NCBI RefSeq assembly: GCF_001431725.1
Contig: NZ_CP013106.1
Coordinates: 4,588,001-4,652,000, forward strand
Direction of reading: 5' to 3'
Length of the DNA stretch: 64,000 nucleotides
DNA from: Halomonas huangheensis
GTDB lineage: Bacteria > Pseudomonadota > Gammaproteobacteria > Pseudomonadales > Halomonadaceae
The notes beneath the pieces were generated by a model, which did not search any database, was not told the origin of the DNA, and worked only from the letters and a program-made list of their open reading frames with translations. This document shows positions 53,027-62,185 of the stretch, piece after piece. Position numbers and translations under genes: made by a program. Position 1 is the first letter of the stretch, and each line of letters begins with the position of its first letter.

Positions 53027-53404
53027 GATCTTGTCTCTTGCAGGAGGATTTCCCCTATAAGTACCAAGCATTGAATACGTTTTCAATTTTGTTCGGCAAT
53101 CACCAAGTACGACCTTAGGCTAACAAAGTAGCGGATAAATATTAAACAATTGATAAAAAAGAATTTTATCAAGATGGATCACCGACAAAAGACAGCGGAT
53201 CGACCATCATTTATCAATGAATTCGTACCCAAAAAAGACTAATGCGCAATTGCCAAGGGAACCAAAAGACGGCTGCACGCCAGCCCTGCGGCTGATCTGC
53301 GCAGCGAGCGTTCCGAAGAGGAGTATTCTGGAGGATTGGTAGCCATCACGAAGATGGCCGTAGAGCAGCGATTGCGGGACGCGGGCACTTTTCTCAGGCG
53401 AGGT
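53027..53404. other. promoter region of the HisD-paralogue operon
   Basis: 378 bases with no credible gene, between the second HisD-like start and the lacI-type stop. It is AT-rich around 53130-53190 and holds the inverted repeat at 53150-53172. Confidence 0.6.
53150..53172. promoter_or_regulatory. candidate operator, 9-bp perfect dyad
   Basis: TTGATAAAA (53150-53158), 5-base spacer, TTTTATCAA (53164-53172). It lies upstream of the HisD-paralogue operon and could be the operator of the LacI-type protein encoded at 53405-54412, or another regulator. The TTGATA arm could also serve as a -35 element. Confidence 0.4.
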
Positions 53405-54412
53405 CTAATCGCGAGTGGTGCCGCGCCGCACCAGCGTCGGCGGAATTCTCAGCTTGATAGGTAATGGGGTCTCGGGCTCCTCGATGGCTGTGATCAGCTC
53501 AGTGACCGCCTTGGACACCATCAGGTTGACGTGCTGACGCACCGTGGTCAGGTTGAAGCTGGGCCACGCCGCCTGCGGAACATCATCGAAGCCAACCACC
53601 GACACATCTTCGGGTATCCGCAGACGGAACTCGCTACGAATAACGTCCATGGCCGCAAAGGCCATATGGTCATCGGTGACGAACAAGGCATCAGGCGGAT
53701 CGGGACGGTCGAATAGCTCATGCGTGGCCTCGACCGCTTCGGCGTAGTGGAAGTTACCGACAGCGCGAGAGTGCAACTCCTGGCCTTCGGCCTTGAGCGC
53801 TTCCAGAAAGCCACGCTCACGTTCTATCTGGGTCGAGGCTCCCTCATAACCCGCCAGATGCGCGATGCGTTCTGGCCGTGAGGCCAGCAACGCCTGTGCC
53901 GCCAGCGAGCCACCGCGCAGGTTGTCGGTCGTCACCGCCATCAGGTCGAGGTCGGGCTGATCGCGATTGAACAGCATCACCGGAATCGACAGGTCAGCAC
54001 AGCGCTGCGCCAGTACCGATGACATCGACACCGACACCATGATGATCCCGTCGACTCGGTAATCGAGTATCTGCTGCATCACCGGCTTGACGTCACCGAC
54101 GGTGCGCGAGGACATGAACAGGAGAACGTGATATCCGCTCTCCTGAAGAGCAGCCGACAGCTTCTCGATGACTTCCGGGTAGAACTGGTTCTCCAGATAA
54201 TAGACTACCAGGCCAATGATCCGACTCTTGCCGGTAATCAGCGAACGGGCCAATACATTGGGCCGGTAGTCGAGCTCTTCCGCCGCCTTGCGAATCTTTT
54301 CCGCCATTTTGGCCGAGAGTGAAGCCCCCGGGGTAAAGTAACGTGATACCGCCGATTGGCTGACACCCGCGTGGCGAGCTACATCCACCGAAGTTACGCT
54401 TTTACCCGCCAT
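53405..54412 (-). CDS. LacI-family transcriptional regulator
   Basis: A 335-residue LacI-type regulator. The N-terminal helix-turn-helix reads VTSVDVARHAGVSQSAVSRY, followed by the hinge helix (ELDYRPNVLARSL) and a periplasmic-binding-like effector domain (GIMVSVS-like strands, VTDDHMAFAAMD, VVGFDDVPQAAWPS). ATG 54412 has GGAG 6 bases upstream and is preferred to the TTG at 54415. It lies 40 bases after the ABC ATPase gene on the same strand, so it is probably expressed with the transporter and controls the block in response to a sugar or polyol. Confidence 0.94.
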   Translation of the reverse strand: MAGKSVTSVDVARHAGVSQSAVSRYFTPGASLSAKMAEKIRKAAEELDYRPNVLARSLITGKSRIIGLVVYYLENQFYPEVIEKLSAALQESGYHVLLFMSSRTVGDVKPVMQQILDYRVDGIIMVSVSMSSVLAQRCADLSIPVMLFNRDQPDLDLMAVTTDNLRGGSLAAQALLASRPERIAHLAGYEGASTQIERERGFLEALKAEGQELHSRAVGNFHYAEAVEATHELFDRPDPPDALFVTDDHMAFAAMDVIRSEFRLRIPEDVSVVGFDDVPQAAWPSFNLTTVRQHVNLMVSKAVTELITAIEEPETPLPIKLRIPPTLVRRGTTRD

Positions 54413-54452
54413 CAAGATCTCCGTTCATCAGTGCTCTGGTCTATCAATGCCA

Positions 54453-55550
54453 TCAAGTTGCCATTGCCATGGGCGCGCCTACGGCAGCGCAATCGGCCGA
54501 GGTATAAATGGCTGCCCCTGTCTCATGGTCAAATAGCTTACATAGTGAAGGGTCGATACGTGCCGAAACGTCTGTGCCAATGTTGGCCCGGTAATCCTTG
54601 GGCGCCTTGAGATTGACCAGCTCGTTCGCGACCCGAACCGCCACCATCGAAGAGTCTCCCAGCAACTCGAGGGTATAGATCGGTGCGTTGATCTGCCCTT
54701 GCGAGGCAACCAGCTCAACATCCTCGGCCCTGAACCCCAGCGTCACCTTACCGGAGATATCCGTGGGAAGCCCCTCGATGCGCATATTCTCTGCGCTGAA
54801 GACGCCATTCGAGATATCACCACTGACAAGGTTCATGGCCGGGGAGCCGATAAAGCTGGCCACAAAGGCATTGGCAGGGCAATCATAGATCTCTGTTGGA
54901 GTACCCACCTGTTGGACCACGCCTTGGTTCATGACTACCACACGATCTGCCAACGTCATCGCTTCGATCTGGTCATGAGTGACGTAGATGGTGGTCGTTT
55001 TCAGCCGGTGCTGAAGATTCTTGATCTCCGCCCGCGTTGTGACGCGTAGTTTAGCATCCAGGTTGGACAGTGGCTCATCCATCAAGAACACCGTCGGCTC
55101 ACGAACAATCGCCCGCCCCAGCGCAACACGCTGGCGCTGGCCGCCCGATAGCTCCGCCGGGCGACGCTCCAGCAACTCGGTCAAATCGACCATTTCCGCA
55201 GCCTCCATGATCCGCTCGTGATGCTCGCTCCTGGGCACCTTGCGTACTTTAAGCGGAAAGCGGATGTTCTCGTAAACGGTCAGGTTCGGATAAAGCCCGT
55301 AGCTCTGGAAGACCATGGAAATGTCTCGATCCTTGGGTTCCAGATCATTGATGACACGGTCTCCAATCAGGATTTCACCACCAGAGATACTTTCCAGACC
55401 GGCAATCATGCGCATGGTCGTGGATTTTCCACAGCCCGAGGGGCCCAGCAGAACAATGAATTCCTGGTCGGCGATCTCGAGGTTGAAGTTATTGACGCCC
55501 ACGACTGAGCCCCAACGCTTGCAGACATTCTTGAGATGAATACTGGCCAT
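54453..55550 (-). CDS. sugar ABC transporter ATP-binding protein (MalK/UgpC-type)
   Basis: A 365-residue ATPase with Walker [10 protein letters not shown], signature [15 protein letters not shown], Walker [14 protein letters not shown] and the switch His in [10 protein letters not shown]. The C-terminal ~130 residues form the OB-like (TOBE) domain of MalK-type proteins ([11 protein letters not shown]). It is 6 bases after the second permease gene. MalK-type ATPases serve CUT1 transporters for oligosaccharides, polyols and glycerol phosphate. Confidence 0.95.
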   Translation of the reverse strand: MASIHLKNVCKRWGSVVGVNNFNLEIADQEFIVLLGPSGCGKSTTMRMIAGLESISGGEILIGDRVINDLEPKDRDISMVFQSYGLYPNLTVYENIRFPLKVRKVPRSEHHERIMEAAEMVDLTELLERRPAELSGGQRQRVALGRAIVREPTVFLMDEPLSNLDAKLRVTTRAEIKNLQHRLKTTTIYVTHDQIEAMTLADRVVVMNQGVVQQVGTPTEIYDCPANAFVASFIGSPAMNLVSGDISNGVFSAENMRIEGLPTDISGKVTLGFRAEDVELVASQGQINAPIYTLELLGDSSMVAVRVANELVNLKAPKDYRANIGTDVSARIDPSLCKLFDHETGAAIYTSADCAAVGAPMAMAT

Positions 55551-55556
55551 GATTTC

Positions 55557-56447
55557 TTATCCTTTTACCGCGCCAGCGGTAAGACCGCTGACAATATAAC
55601 GTTGGAAAAACATCACGAGCATGAATAACGGCACCGTGGCCGAAACCACCGCCGCAACCGCATACATGATGGCCCCATCAGACTGCACGGTGCCGAGGAA
55701 TGAGTTGATCTTGGGCACCATGGTCTGGTTGTCCTGACTCAGCAGCATTGAAGTCACAGCGAAGTCGTTATAGGAGAGCAGAAAGCTGAACAACCCCGTG
55801 GTGATGACGCCTGGCCACATGACCGGCATTACCGCCAGCCGAAACGCCTGGAAGCGTGTACAACCATCGACCATGGCGCTCTCATCGAGATCCTTGGGTA
55901 TCGACAGGAAGAAGCTGTGCAACATCCACAAGGTAAACGGCTGATTGATGGCAACCAGTACAATGATCGAGGTCGGAAGTGCACCCCAGATGTTCATCTC
56001 GAAGAATGGCATCAGATAGCCAGATACCAGCGTGATATGCGGCATGGCTCGGAATACCAGCGCTGCGATCAATATCCAGAACACGTATTTCTTCCTGGAG
56101 CGTGATAGCGCATAGCCACCGAGCGTACCGAACACCAGGCTGATCGCAGTAACACTCACCGTGACAATGGCAGTGTTGAGGAAGGCACGCCAGAATTCGC
56201 GATCGACCCAGGCCCCCTCGTAGCCTTCCATGGTGAAGGCAGAACCTGTCGTTTGAAGGGTCTTGACGCCGTAGAGAGCATTTTCCCAGGTTTGCCGACT
56301 GAAGAAGTCTGCCTCGACCTTGAAGGACCCCCACAGCGTCCACAGGAAAGGGAATGCCGCGATGACCAGCCATATCGCCAACAATGCGAAGGCAATGACT
56401 GACGCTTTCTTTTTGTTGGCGTCAGCAGGAGATGCCGCAATAATCAT
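55557..56447 (-). CDS. sugar ABC transporter permease (MalG-type)
   Basis: A 296-residue membrane protein with six hydrophobic segments. The EAA-type coupling loop is DESAMVDGCTRFQAFRLAVM followed by P. ATG 56447 overlaps the MalF-type gene stop by 4 bases. It forms the inner-membrane pore with the next permease. Confidence 0.94.
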   Translation of the reverse strand: MIIAASPADANKKKASVIAFALLAIWLVIAAFPFLWTLWGSFKVEADFFSRQTWENALYGVKTLQTTGSAFTMEGYEGAWVDREFWRAFLNTAIVTVSVTAISLVFGTLGGYALSRSRKKYVFWILIAALVFRAMPHITLVSGYLMPFFEMNIWGALPTSIIVLVAINQPFTLWMLHSFFLSIPKDLDESAMVDGCTRFQAFRLAVMPVMWPGVITTGLFSFLLSYNDFAVTSMLLSQDNQTMVPKINSFLGTVQSDGAIMYAVAAVVSATVPLFMLVMFFQRYIVSGLTAGAVKG

Positions 56448-57490
56448 GATGCGCTCCCGTCAGGGTTCTTTTGTTTGAAGTTGCGCCAGGTCCTCATCAG
56501 AACGGGGATCAAAAGGATAACGACGCAGATAACCGTAAGCACCGAAGTCGATGCCGCCGATCCATAGAGCTTGTCGACCTGACCATTCAGATCGTTGTAG
56601 ATGGACCACGAAAGCGAGGTCGCATTGGCTTCCGCCGAGAAACCAACGATGGGCTCGAAAATACGGAAGTTGTCCATCATCAGAACCAACGCAAGGAAGG
56701 TCGTCAGCGGGAACAGATGCGGAATCACAACGTAGCGTATCCGCTCCCACTTACTGGCCCCATCGATCATTGCGCTTTCCAGTGTATCCTGTGGAATTGT
56801 CTGGAGACCGGCGTAATAGACCACAAAGGGAAAGGGCGCCATGTGCCATATTCCATAAACAATCAATGTCACCCACGTCAACACAGGGGATGCCTTGAGC
56901 GACAGCTCTGGATCATTGAAGATCATCTGTAATGTCGCGCCGATGATGCCATTGGAGTTGATCATCCAGAACAAGGTTAGCGAGCCGATCAACGGTGTGA
57001 CGATATAAGGAAGCAACGACAGGAAAATCACCGGCCCCTTGAGCTTCTTCGGGATATTATTGACGGCCATGGCAACCAGGAACCCAACAATCATTGCCAG
57101 CGGTGTCGCCAAAAATGTGTAGGCGATCGTAAAGGCAAGTGCCTTGTAGAACGGCAGGTTATAGATACGCGAAACAGTCTCGCCAATACTCTCAGTGCTC
57201 TCGAATATTGTACCCAGCTCATCGACGGCCAGGTGACCTCGATCAAGGTAGGTTCCGAGTCCATTGAACTTCCCCAATGGGGCCTCTTCTATCAAATTCT
57301 CCGTCGCCTCTACATCAATATGCGTTGTCTGCTCACAACCAAAAGGCCCGCAATCCTCCGCCAGGCTCAGTACCTTGTCATGCTCGGTATAGAAGGATTG
57401 AACAACGATCGATCCGGTCGGCAAGACGATAAAAAGAAACATGGCCAGCAATGATGGCAACATGAATGAAAAGAAGCTGCGATGCGTCAT
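56444..57490 (-). CDS. sugar ABC transporter permease (MalF-type)
   Basis: A 348-residue membrane protein with about six to eight hydrophobic segments and a periplasmic loop of about 80 residues after the first. The coupling loop is ESAMIDGASKWERIRYVVIP. GAGG lies about 6 bases before the ATG. The periplasmic loop contains two Cys (DCGPFGC) that might form a disulfide. It follows the binding-protein gene by 92 bases. Confidence 0.93.
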   Translation of the reverse strand: MTHRSFFSFMLPSLLAMFLFIVLPTGSIVVQSFYTEHDKVLSLAEDCGPFGCEQTTHIDVEATENLIEEAPLGKFNGLGTYLDRGHLAVDELGTIFESTESIGETVSRIYNLPFYKALAFTIAYTFLATPLAMIVGFLVAMAVNNIPKKLKGPVIFLSLLPYIVTPLIGSLTLFWMINSNGIIGATLQMIFNDPELSLKASPVLTWVTLIVYGIWHMAPFPFVVYYAGLQTIPQDTLESAMIDGASKWERIRYVVIPHLFPLTTFLALVLMMDNFRIFEPIVGFSAEANATSLSWSIYNDLNGQVDKLYGSAASTSVLTVICVVILLIPVLMRTWRNFKQKNPDGSAS

Positions 57491-57582
57491 GGGGCGCCTC
57501 TAGTAGCAAGATGGGGCGAAATCGGTCGATATACGTCGTCAGCATTGTTATCGGTTGCTGGTGCTGATGGTTGACGACCTTT

Positions 57583-58824
57583 CTAGTCAAGAAAGCCAGA
57601 TGAACGAGCACTGGTTCGATAAGCCGCCTCAACGTCGGCCAACGCCTGCTCTGCGCTTTCCTGCCCTTGCATGTAATCGGTCAGCTCCGAACCGAGCGCG
57701 GCATGCATGAGCCCCATAAAGGGATTCATCGGGTAGGGGCGACCGCCGCTGTTGATGGTATCAAGCACACCTCTTGCACTCTCTGGCGCCTCGTAGCCCT
57801 TGATCAGCCATGTCGCGGCATTCGGATGCTCATTGGCGACGCTTGAACGCATGCCATACATCATCGCCCGGAAGCTGGCTTCAGCATCTTCATCCGACAC
57901 ATTCTTCGCGATAGTGAAACCGTCCCACCACAGTGCCGCCGCAGGAATGTCATGCCCTCCCAGGGTAGGAGCAGGCGCAAGTAACGTCGTCCGGCTTATC
58001 TCGGGAGCCGCACCATTGGGATCAAGGTGTGAGTTCACCATTGACCCCCACTGATTGATGATCGCGACCTTGCCATCCAGATACAGCTTCTTGAGGTCAT
58101 CAGCCGTCAGGGTCAGATACTCCGGCGGCATGTATTCCGTCATCTCCTTCATGAGCTCCAGCACTTGAACACCCTCGGAATTATTGATCGTGGGTTCAGC
58201 GCTGCCGGGCTCGAAGAACTGACCACCCAGGCTCAGGTAGTTGTTTACAAATTCATTGCCGAGATACCAGCCAGCTTCATAGGCTGCCGCAAGCGGGTAC
58301 TGCATGATTCCCGCTTCTCTGATGGCACGAGCTGCGTCGAGGACCTCCTGATATGTCCTCGGTGGAGAAATGCCAAGATCGCTCAATATATCGCCGCGCA
58401 TGAACAGATGCTGGCTGTTGGCCATGAAGGCGATAGCGACAGTCTTGCCGTTGATCTTGATCAGTTGATCAGATTCGAGATTCTGGCCGTATTTCTCAAC
58501 ATATTCATCGAGAGGCCTTACCAAACCCGCAGAAAGCAGAGGTGGCAGCGTATTGGTTGAAACCATCGCAACGCTATAGATAGCGGGATCTATCGTCAGC
58601 GCTGAAACCTGAATACTCTTGTGCTCGGTCGTCCTGTTGGTTCTGACATTTACTGTATCGGACGCACAGTGCCTGGCCTCGTTCAAGACGACGCCAAGTG
58701 AATCTATATCATTCGACAGCACACGTACCGAGCCGCTTTCAATTCCACATTCGGCAGCAGCAATATTTGAAACGAATATCAGAGGTAATAGGCAAACCGT
58801 CGCCAAGGCACATAATCTTGTCAT
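57583..58824 (-). CDS. sugar ABC transporter substrate-binding protein
   Basis: A 413-residue periplasmic binding protein (CUT1 family 1). The signal peptide is LCALATVCLLPLIFVSNIAA. The binding lobes show DPAIYSVAMVSTNTLPPLL, LYLDGKVAIINQWGSMVNS and the typical GGHDIPAAALWWDGFTIAKN with aromatic residues near the sugar site. ATG 58824 has GGAG upstream and gives a normal signal. It is first in the transport operon. Four tandem 17-bp repeats lie about 70 bp upstream of its start, the most unusual regulatory sequence in the window. Confidence 0.92.
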   Translation of the reverse strand: MTRLCALATVCLLPLIFVSNIAAAECGIESGSVRVLSNDIDSLGVVLNEARHCASDTVNVRTNRTTEHKSIQVSALTIDPAIYSVAMVSTNTLPPLLSAGLVRPLDEYVEKYGQNLESDQLIKINGKTVAIAFMANSQHLFMRGDILSDLGISPPRTYQEVLDAARAIREAGIMQYPLAAAYEAGWYLGNEFVNNYLSLGGQFFEPGSAEPTINNSEGVQVLELMKEMTEYMPPEYLTLTADDLKKLYLDGKVAIINQWGSMVNSHLDPNGAAPEISRTTLLAPAPTLGGHDIPAAALWWDGFTIAKNVSDEDAEASFRAMMYGMRSSVANEHPNAATWLIKGYEAPESARGVLDTINSGGRPYPMNPFMGLMHAALGSELTDYMQGQESAEQALADVEAAYRTSARSSGFLD

Positions 58825-58893
58825 GATTTTATCTCCTTCCAGATCGTGCCGGATCATTCGGGTACTTATATTTTTATGTCTGCCAGAACCTGG

Positions 58894-58961
58894 TCTGACA
58901 ATTCTTGTAATCTGAAAAATCTATTAGTCTGAAAATTCCTGTGACCTGACAACTTCTGTAT
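58894..58961. repeat. four tandem 17-bp repeats upstream of the ABC binding-protein gene
   Basis: The copies begin TCTGACAATTCTTGTAA (58894), TCTGAAAAATCTATTAG (58911), TCTGAAAATTCCTGTGA (58928) and CCTGACAACTTCTGTAT (58945). They share YCTGAMAA at their start and diverge more at the end. A related 15-base unit, TCTGCCAGAACCTGG, precedes them. They lie between the binding-protein gene start and the SnoaL-like gene stop. Confidence 0.85.
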
Positions 58962-59042
58962 CCAGAAGCGCTTGCCCCGGAGTGTTGTTATCCAGGGACT
59001 TCAGGCCGAGCCGATATATCAGCCCGGCGCTGCGCATTTCGT

Positions 59043-60209
59043 TCAGGGGTCGGCAGGTGCATCTGCCAGTTGAGCGAGCTTGATCTGGACCAGCATCGAC
59101 AGCTCGTCATAAACAGTCCACTCATCGACAATGCGACCATTCTTGTAATGATAATGGGAAATGCCCATCACCTGGACGCGCTTGCCAGTGGGGTCACCAA
59201 AGCTCTCGATGCCACCGTAACCGAGATGATGGCCTTCCATGACCCAGCGAACAGCAACCTTGGTTCCACCCTCGACACAGGGAACGGAGCAGATGTGCTG
59301 AGGCTCGAAACGCGCATCAGGAAGCGAGCCCACCAGGCCGATCACTTGATGGGTAACAGCATGAGTGCCGTAGAGTTCTTTCATTAGCGGGCCATGGTAC
59401 ATAGCCGTCGGCGCATAGACTTCACGAATCTTGCCGAACATCTTGCGATTCCAGACATCATGCAGCCACTGCAGTGTTTCTCGCTCGATATCATTGTTGG
59501 CAATCGAGAGGTCGGCATGGGTTGCCGGTGGGTACTGACCCAGCATCAGTCCGTTCTCACCAATATCAAGCGCCTTGACGCCCTGCGCGAGCTTGGTGCT
59601 GGCAATCTTTTCGGCAAATGCTTGAGGATCGAGACCCAACTGCTGAACGATTGCCATCTGATCCGAGACGACCCACTCACGGTAGATCTTGTTCTCGAAG
59701 ATCATGCAGTCGGCAACAGTCCTCGACGTGAACGGCTTGCCATTGGCTGGTCCAAAATGACCGTTCTGAGTGTATCGGCCGGACCCGGTAACCAGGTGCG
59801 AAGTGTAGAACCCTTCACGGTCATCGCCATTCCAGATCACGTGGGTAGCCATACCACGGCGCTCCGGGAAGCTCACCAACCGCTGGATAGTGTCGCGCAC
59901 GACATCTTCGCGGTTATACATCGTGCCCATGGTGCCGTAGAGCACACAGTTATTGGTGTAGTGAGTGTAAATAAGCCCTACATCACGCTCGTCCCAGATC
60001 TTGTGAGTGCAACGCACGATGTAATCGACGATATCGGTGTAGCAATCATCAAAACCCTTCAGAGACTGCGAGCGCGGACGGCTGTCACTGACCAGGTCCA
60101 CGAAATCCAGACGCTCGCTCTGCAGCACCTGCTCGCTGAATGCCTGCTTGGGGCGAGACGGAGTGGCCTCCTTCGGAGTCGCGACTGTCTCTTCTTGTTT
60201 ACTGGCCAT
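59043..60209 (-). CDS. two-domain SnoaL/NTF2-like protein
   Basis: A 388-residue protein that I read as two NTF2-like folds in tandem (about residues 50-190 and 240-375). The first has DVGLIYTHYTNNCVLYGTMG and the second REVYAPTAMYHGPLMKELYG, each the start of a cone-shaped domain with a buried cavity. SnoaL-like enzymes are cyclases, isomerases or hydratases; single domains are usually about 130 residues. ATG 60209 has GGAAGGA upstream. It precedes the transporter genes and is divergent from the bicupin operon. The substrate is unknown. Confidence 0.85.
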   Translation of the reverse strand: MASKQEETVATPKEATPSRPKQAFSEQVLQSERLDFVDLVSDSRPRSQSLKGFDDCYTDIVDYIVRCTHKIWDERDVGLIYTHYTNNCVLYGTMGTMYNREDVVRDTIQRLVSFPERRGMATHVIWNGDDREGFYTSHLVTGSGRYTQNGHFGPANGKPFTSRTVADCMIFENKIYREWVVSDQMAIVQQLGLDPQAFAEKIASTKLAQGVKALDIGENGLMLGQYPPATHADLSIANNDIERETLQWLHDVWNRKMFGKIREVYAPTAMYHGPLMKELYGTHAVTHQVIGLVGSLPDARFEPQHICSVPCVEGGTKVAVRWVMEGHHLGYGGIESFGDPTGKRVQVMGISHYHYKNGRIVDEWTVYDELSMLVQIKLAQLADAPADP

Positions 60210-60266
60210 GATTCCTTCCAATGTTTGCAAATTTAGACTGGTGTGCCACCGCAAAATGACATGCGA

Positions 60267-60280
60267 TGCATAAGTATGCA
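60267..60280. promoter_or_regulatory. candidate operator in the SnoaL/cupin divergent promoter
   Basis: TGCATAAGTATGCA is a 6-bp perfect dyad with a 2-base centre, about 60 bp from the SnoaL-like start and 230 bp from the bicupin start. The 297-base region holds no gene. The dyad could bind the LacI-type regulator, though it differs from the dyad at 53150. Confidence 0.35.
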
Positions 60281-60506
60281 AATGCTTTTCCAGCTCTTCT
60301 ACCAAGGTATTATTCCACCGAGCATCGCCAACAATGATGCTGTACCGGAGGTTGTCAGCAGGTTAGTAGAAGGTTCGCAGCAGGTTTCACAGTAGCTACC
60401 CAGAGCCTCACCTCAAGAATTTGTTGAAAAATAATGACTACGTATTCATTCTGAGATGATGCAAGATCAATGCTGTTTGCCAGACAACAAACAAGGAGCA
60501 CACGCA

Positions 60507-61478
60507 ATGACGCTGAGCCCAGAAGAGATGGAAGCGCGCATCGTCCGCTATGGCGATCTCAAGCCCTGTCGCAGCGCTTTCATCGACGCACACACGCCAG
60601 GCTCAAATCAGAAGGAAAATTTCACGATCGTCGGTGGCGGCGTGAGCGAGAGTTCCGACCAGCATGTTCACATCAGTGACACGCCAGGCTTCAACATCGG
60701 CGCGGCGGGACAACCACCAAAATGCCTCAACAGCCTTCATACCCATAGCACCGCAGAGGTGTTCTTTGTGCTCAGCGGACGTTGGCGCTTTTTCTGGGGA
60801 CGCTATGGGGATGCTGGCCAGGTCGTGCTGGAGGAAGGCGATATCATCAATATCCCGACCGGCATCTTCCGCGGCTTCGAGAACATCGGCACCGACTACG
60901 GCATGATCATGGCGGTTCTCGGTGGTGACGATGCTGGAGGCGGTGTGGTCTGGGCGCCTCAGGTCATCGAGAACGCAAAAGAGCATGGCCTGGTGCTCGG
61001 CGAGAACGGCAAGCTTTATGACACCAAGGCGGGCCAATCGCTGCCGGAAGGCGTCCAGCCGATGCCGCTGCTGACCGAGTCAGAGCTGGCAAGGTACCCG
61101 GAGCTCCCGGCAAGCGAAGTGGTACCACACTACGTCGCTCGCTACTGGGATCTGATGGCACTGGCTTCCAACAGCCCCGCCAAGGTCATCGGTGAAAATG
61201 CCCTGTTACGTGACAAACCCGGCTTCGAGGTCGAGCTACTGACACGCGGCTCTGTTCCCGCTCAACCCGCCAGTTGCGATCAGCACGAGGTACTGATGGT
61301 GATGCGCGGACACTGGAAGCTGAACTGGGAAGGCGGCTCCAGGGTATTGGCCCCGGGTGACACCTGCGCGATCCCCCCACAGTTGGCCTATGCCATCGAA
61401 CCTGCGATGAGCGGTGAAGCCAGCCTCTACCGGGTACGCTCAACCGATGATCCGGCAGGCCCGACATGGCGAGGCTGA
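60507..61478 (+). CDS. bicupin protein
   Basis: A 323-residue protein with two cupin domains. The first (about residues 70-130) has LNSLHTHSTAEVFFVLSGRW, with His-x-His and a Glu as metal ligands. The second, further C-terminal, has CDQHEVLMVMRGHWKLNWEG, with a shortened His motif. AAGGAG lies about 10 bases before ATG 60507. Bicupins include gentisate-type dioxygenases and quercetinases, as well as isomerases. It is the first gene of the operon with an alpha/beta hydrolase and an amidase (13-base overlap downstream). Confidence 0.82.
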   Translation: MTLSPEEMEARIVRYGDLKPCRSAFIDAHTPGSNQKENFTIVGGGVSESSDQHVHISDTPGFNIGAAGQPPKCLNSLHTHSTAEVFFVLSGRWRFFWGRYGDAGQVVLEEGDIINIPTGIFRGFENIGTDYGMIMAVLGGDDAGGGVVWAPQVIENAKEHGLVLGENGKLYDTKAGQSLPEGVQPMPLLTESELARYPELPASEVVPHYVARYWDLMALASNSPAKVIGENALLRDKPGFEVELLTRGSVPAQPASCDQHEVLMVMRGHWKLNWEGGSRVLAPGDTCAIPPQLAYAIEPAMSGEASLYRVRSTDDPAGPTWRG

Positions 61479-62185
61479 ACCCGCCGCGGCGCCTTCCGCT
61501 GTTGATGCTGCCCGGTATGATGTGCGACGCACGCATGTTCGGCCCTCAGATGGCTGCGCTCTCCGCTGGGCGCAGCTTGATGGTGCCGGATCTGGGCGGC
61601 GAGGAAAGCATCGCGGCACTGGCCAGCAAGGTGCTGGATGAGGCTCCGCCGCGCTTTGCGCTGGCGGGGCTTTCCATGGGCGGGATCGTTGCCATGGAGA
61701 TTCTCGCCCAACAACCAGAGCGAGTGGCAGGAATGGCGCTCATGAACACCAATCCCCGCGCCGAACTACCGGAAGTGCGCGCAGGTCGCGGGCCACAGAT
61801 CGAAGCCGCGCGCCAGGGGCAGATGCTCGGCCTGATGGAAGAGCACATGTTTCCGCTCTATAGCGTCGGTGATAACTCCGCAATATCCGATATTGCGCGA
61901 GACATGGCGAACTCGCTGGGGGCAGAGGTATTCATTCGCCAGTCTCTTGCACTGCGTGATCGCGAAGATCGCTGCGACGTGCTGCAACAGAGCCATATTC
62001 CGACCTTGATCCTCGGCGGGCACAACGACCAGTTATGCCCTCCCGAGCGACATGAGTTCATGGCGTCGCTGATGCCGCATGCAAAATTGGTGATGCTGGC
62101 AGAAACGGCTCATCTGTCGACACTGGAGCGGCCGGTGGAAACGTCTGCCGCATTGAACGAATGGCTGGATACGTTGCATGACTGA
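61466..62185 (+). CDS. alpha/beta-hydrolase fold enzyme
   Basis: A 239-residue hydrolase. The nucleophile Ser is in GLSMGGIVAME, the acid in LGGHNDQLCPP and the His in ETAHLSTLERP, and the oxyanion loop in LPGMMCDARMF. There is no signal peptide. The gene overlaps the bicupin gene by 13 bases and the amidase gene by 8, implying a coupled operon. It could be a lactonase, carboxylesterase or C-C hydrolase acting on a bicupin product. Confidence 0.88.
   Translation: MARLNPPRRLPLLMLPGMMCDARMFGPQMAALSAGRSLMVPDLGGEESIAALASKVLDEAPPRFALAGLSMGGIVAMEILAQQPERVAGMALMNTNPRAELPEVRAGRGPQIEAARQGQMLGLMEEHMFPLYSVGDNSAISDIARDMANSLGAEVFIRQSLALRDREDRCDVLQQSHIPTLILGGHNDQLCPPERHEFMASLMPHAKLVMLAETAHLSTLERPVETSAALNEWLDTLHD

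Noticed and set aside
58894..58961. CRISPR array
   Set aside because: The 17-bp units are contiguous with no spacers, and no cas genes are present.
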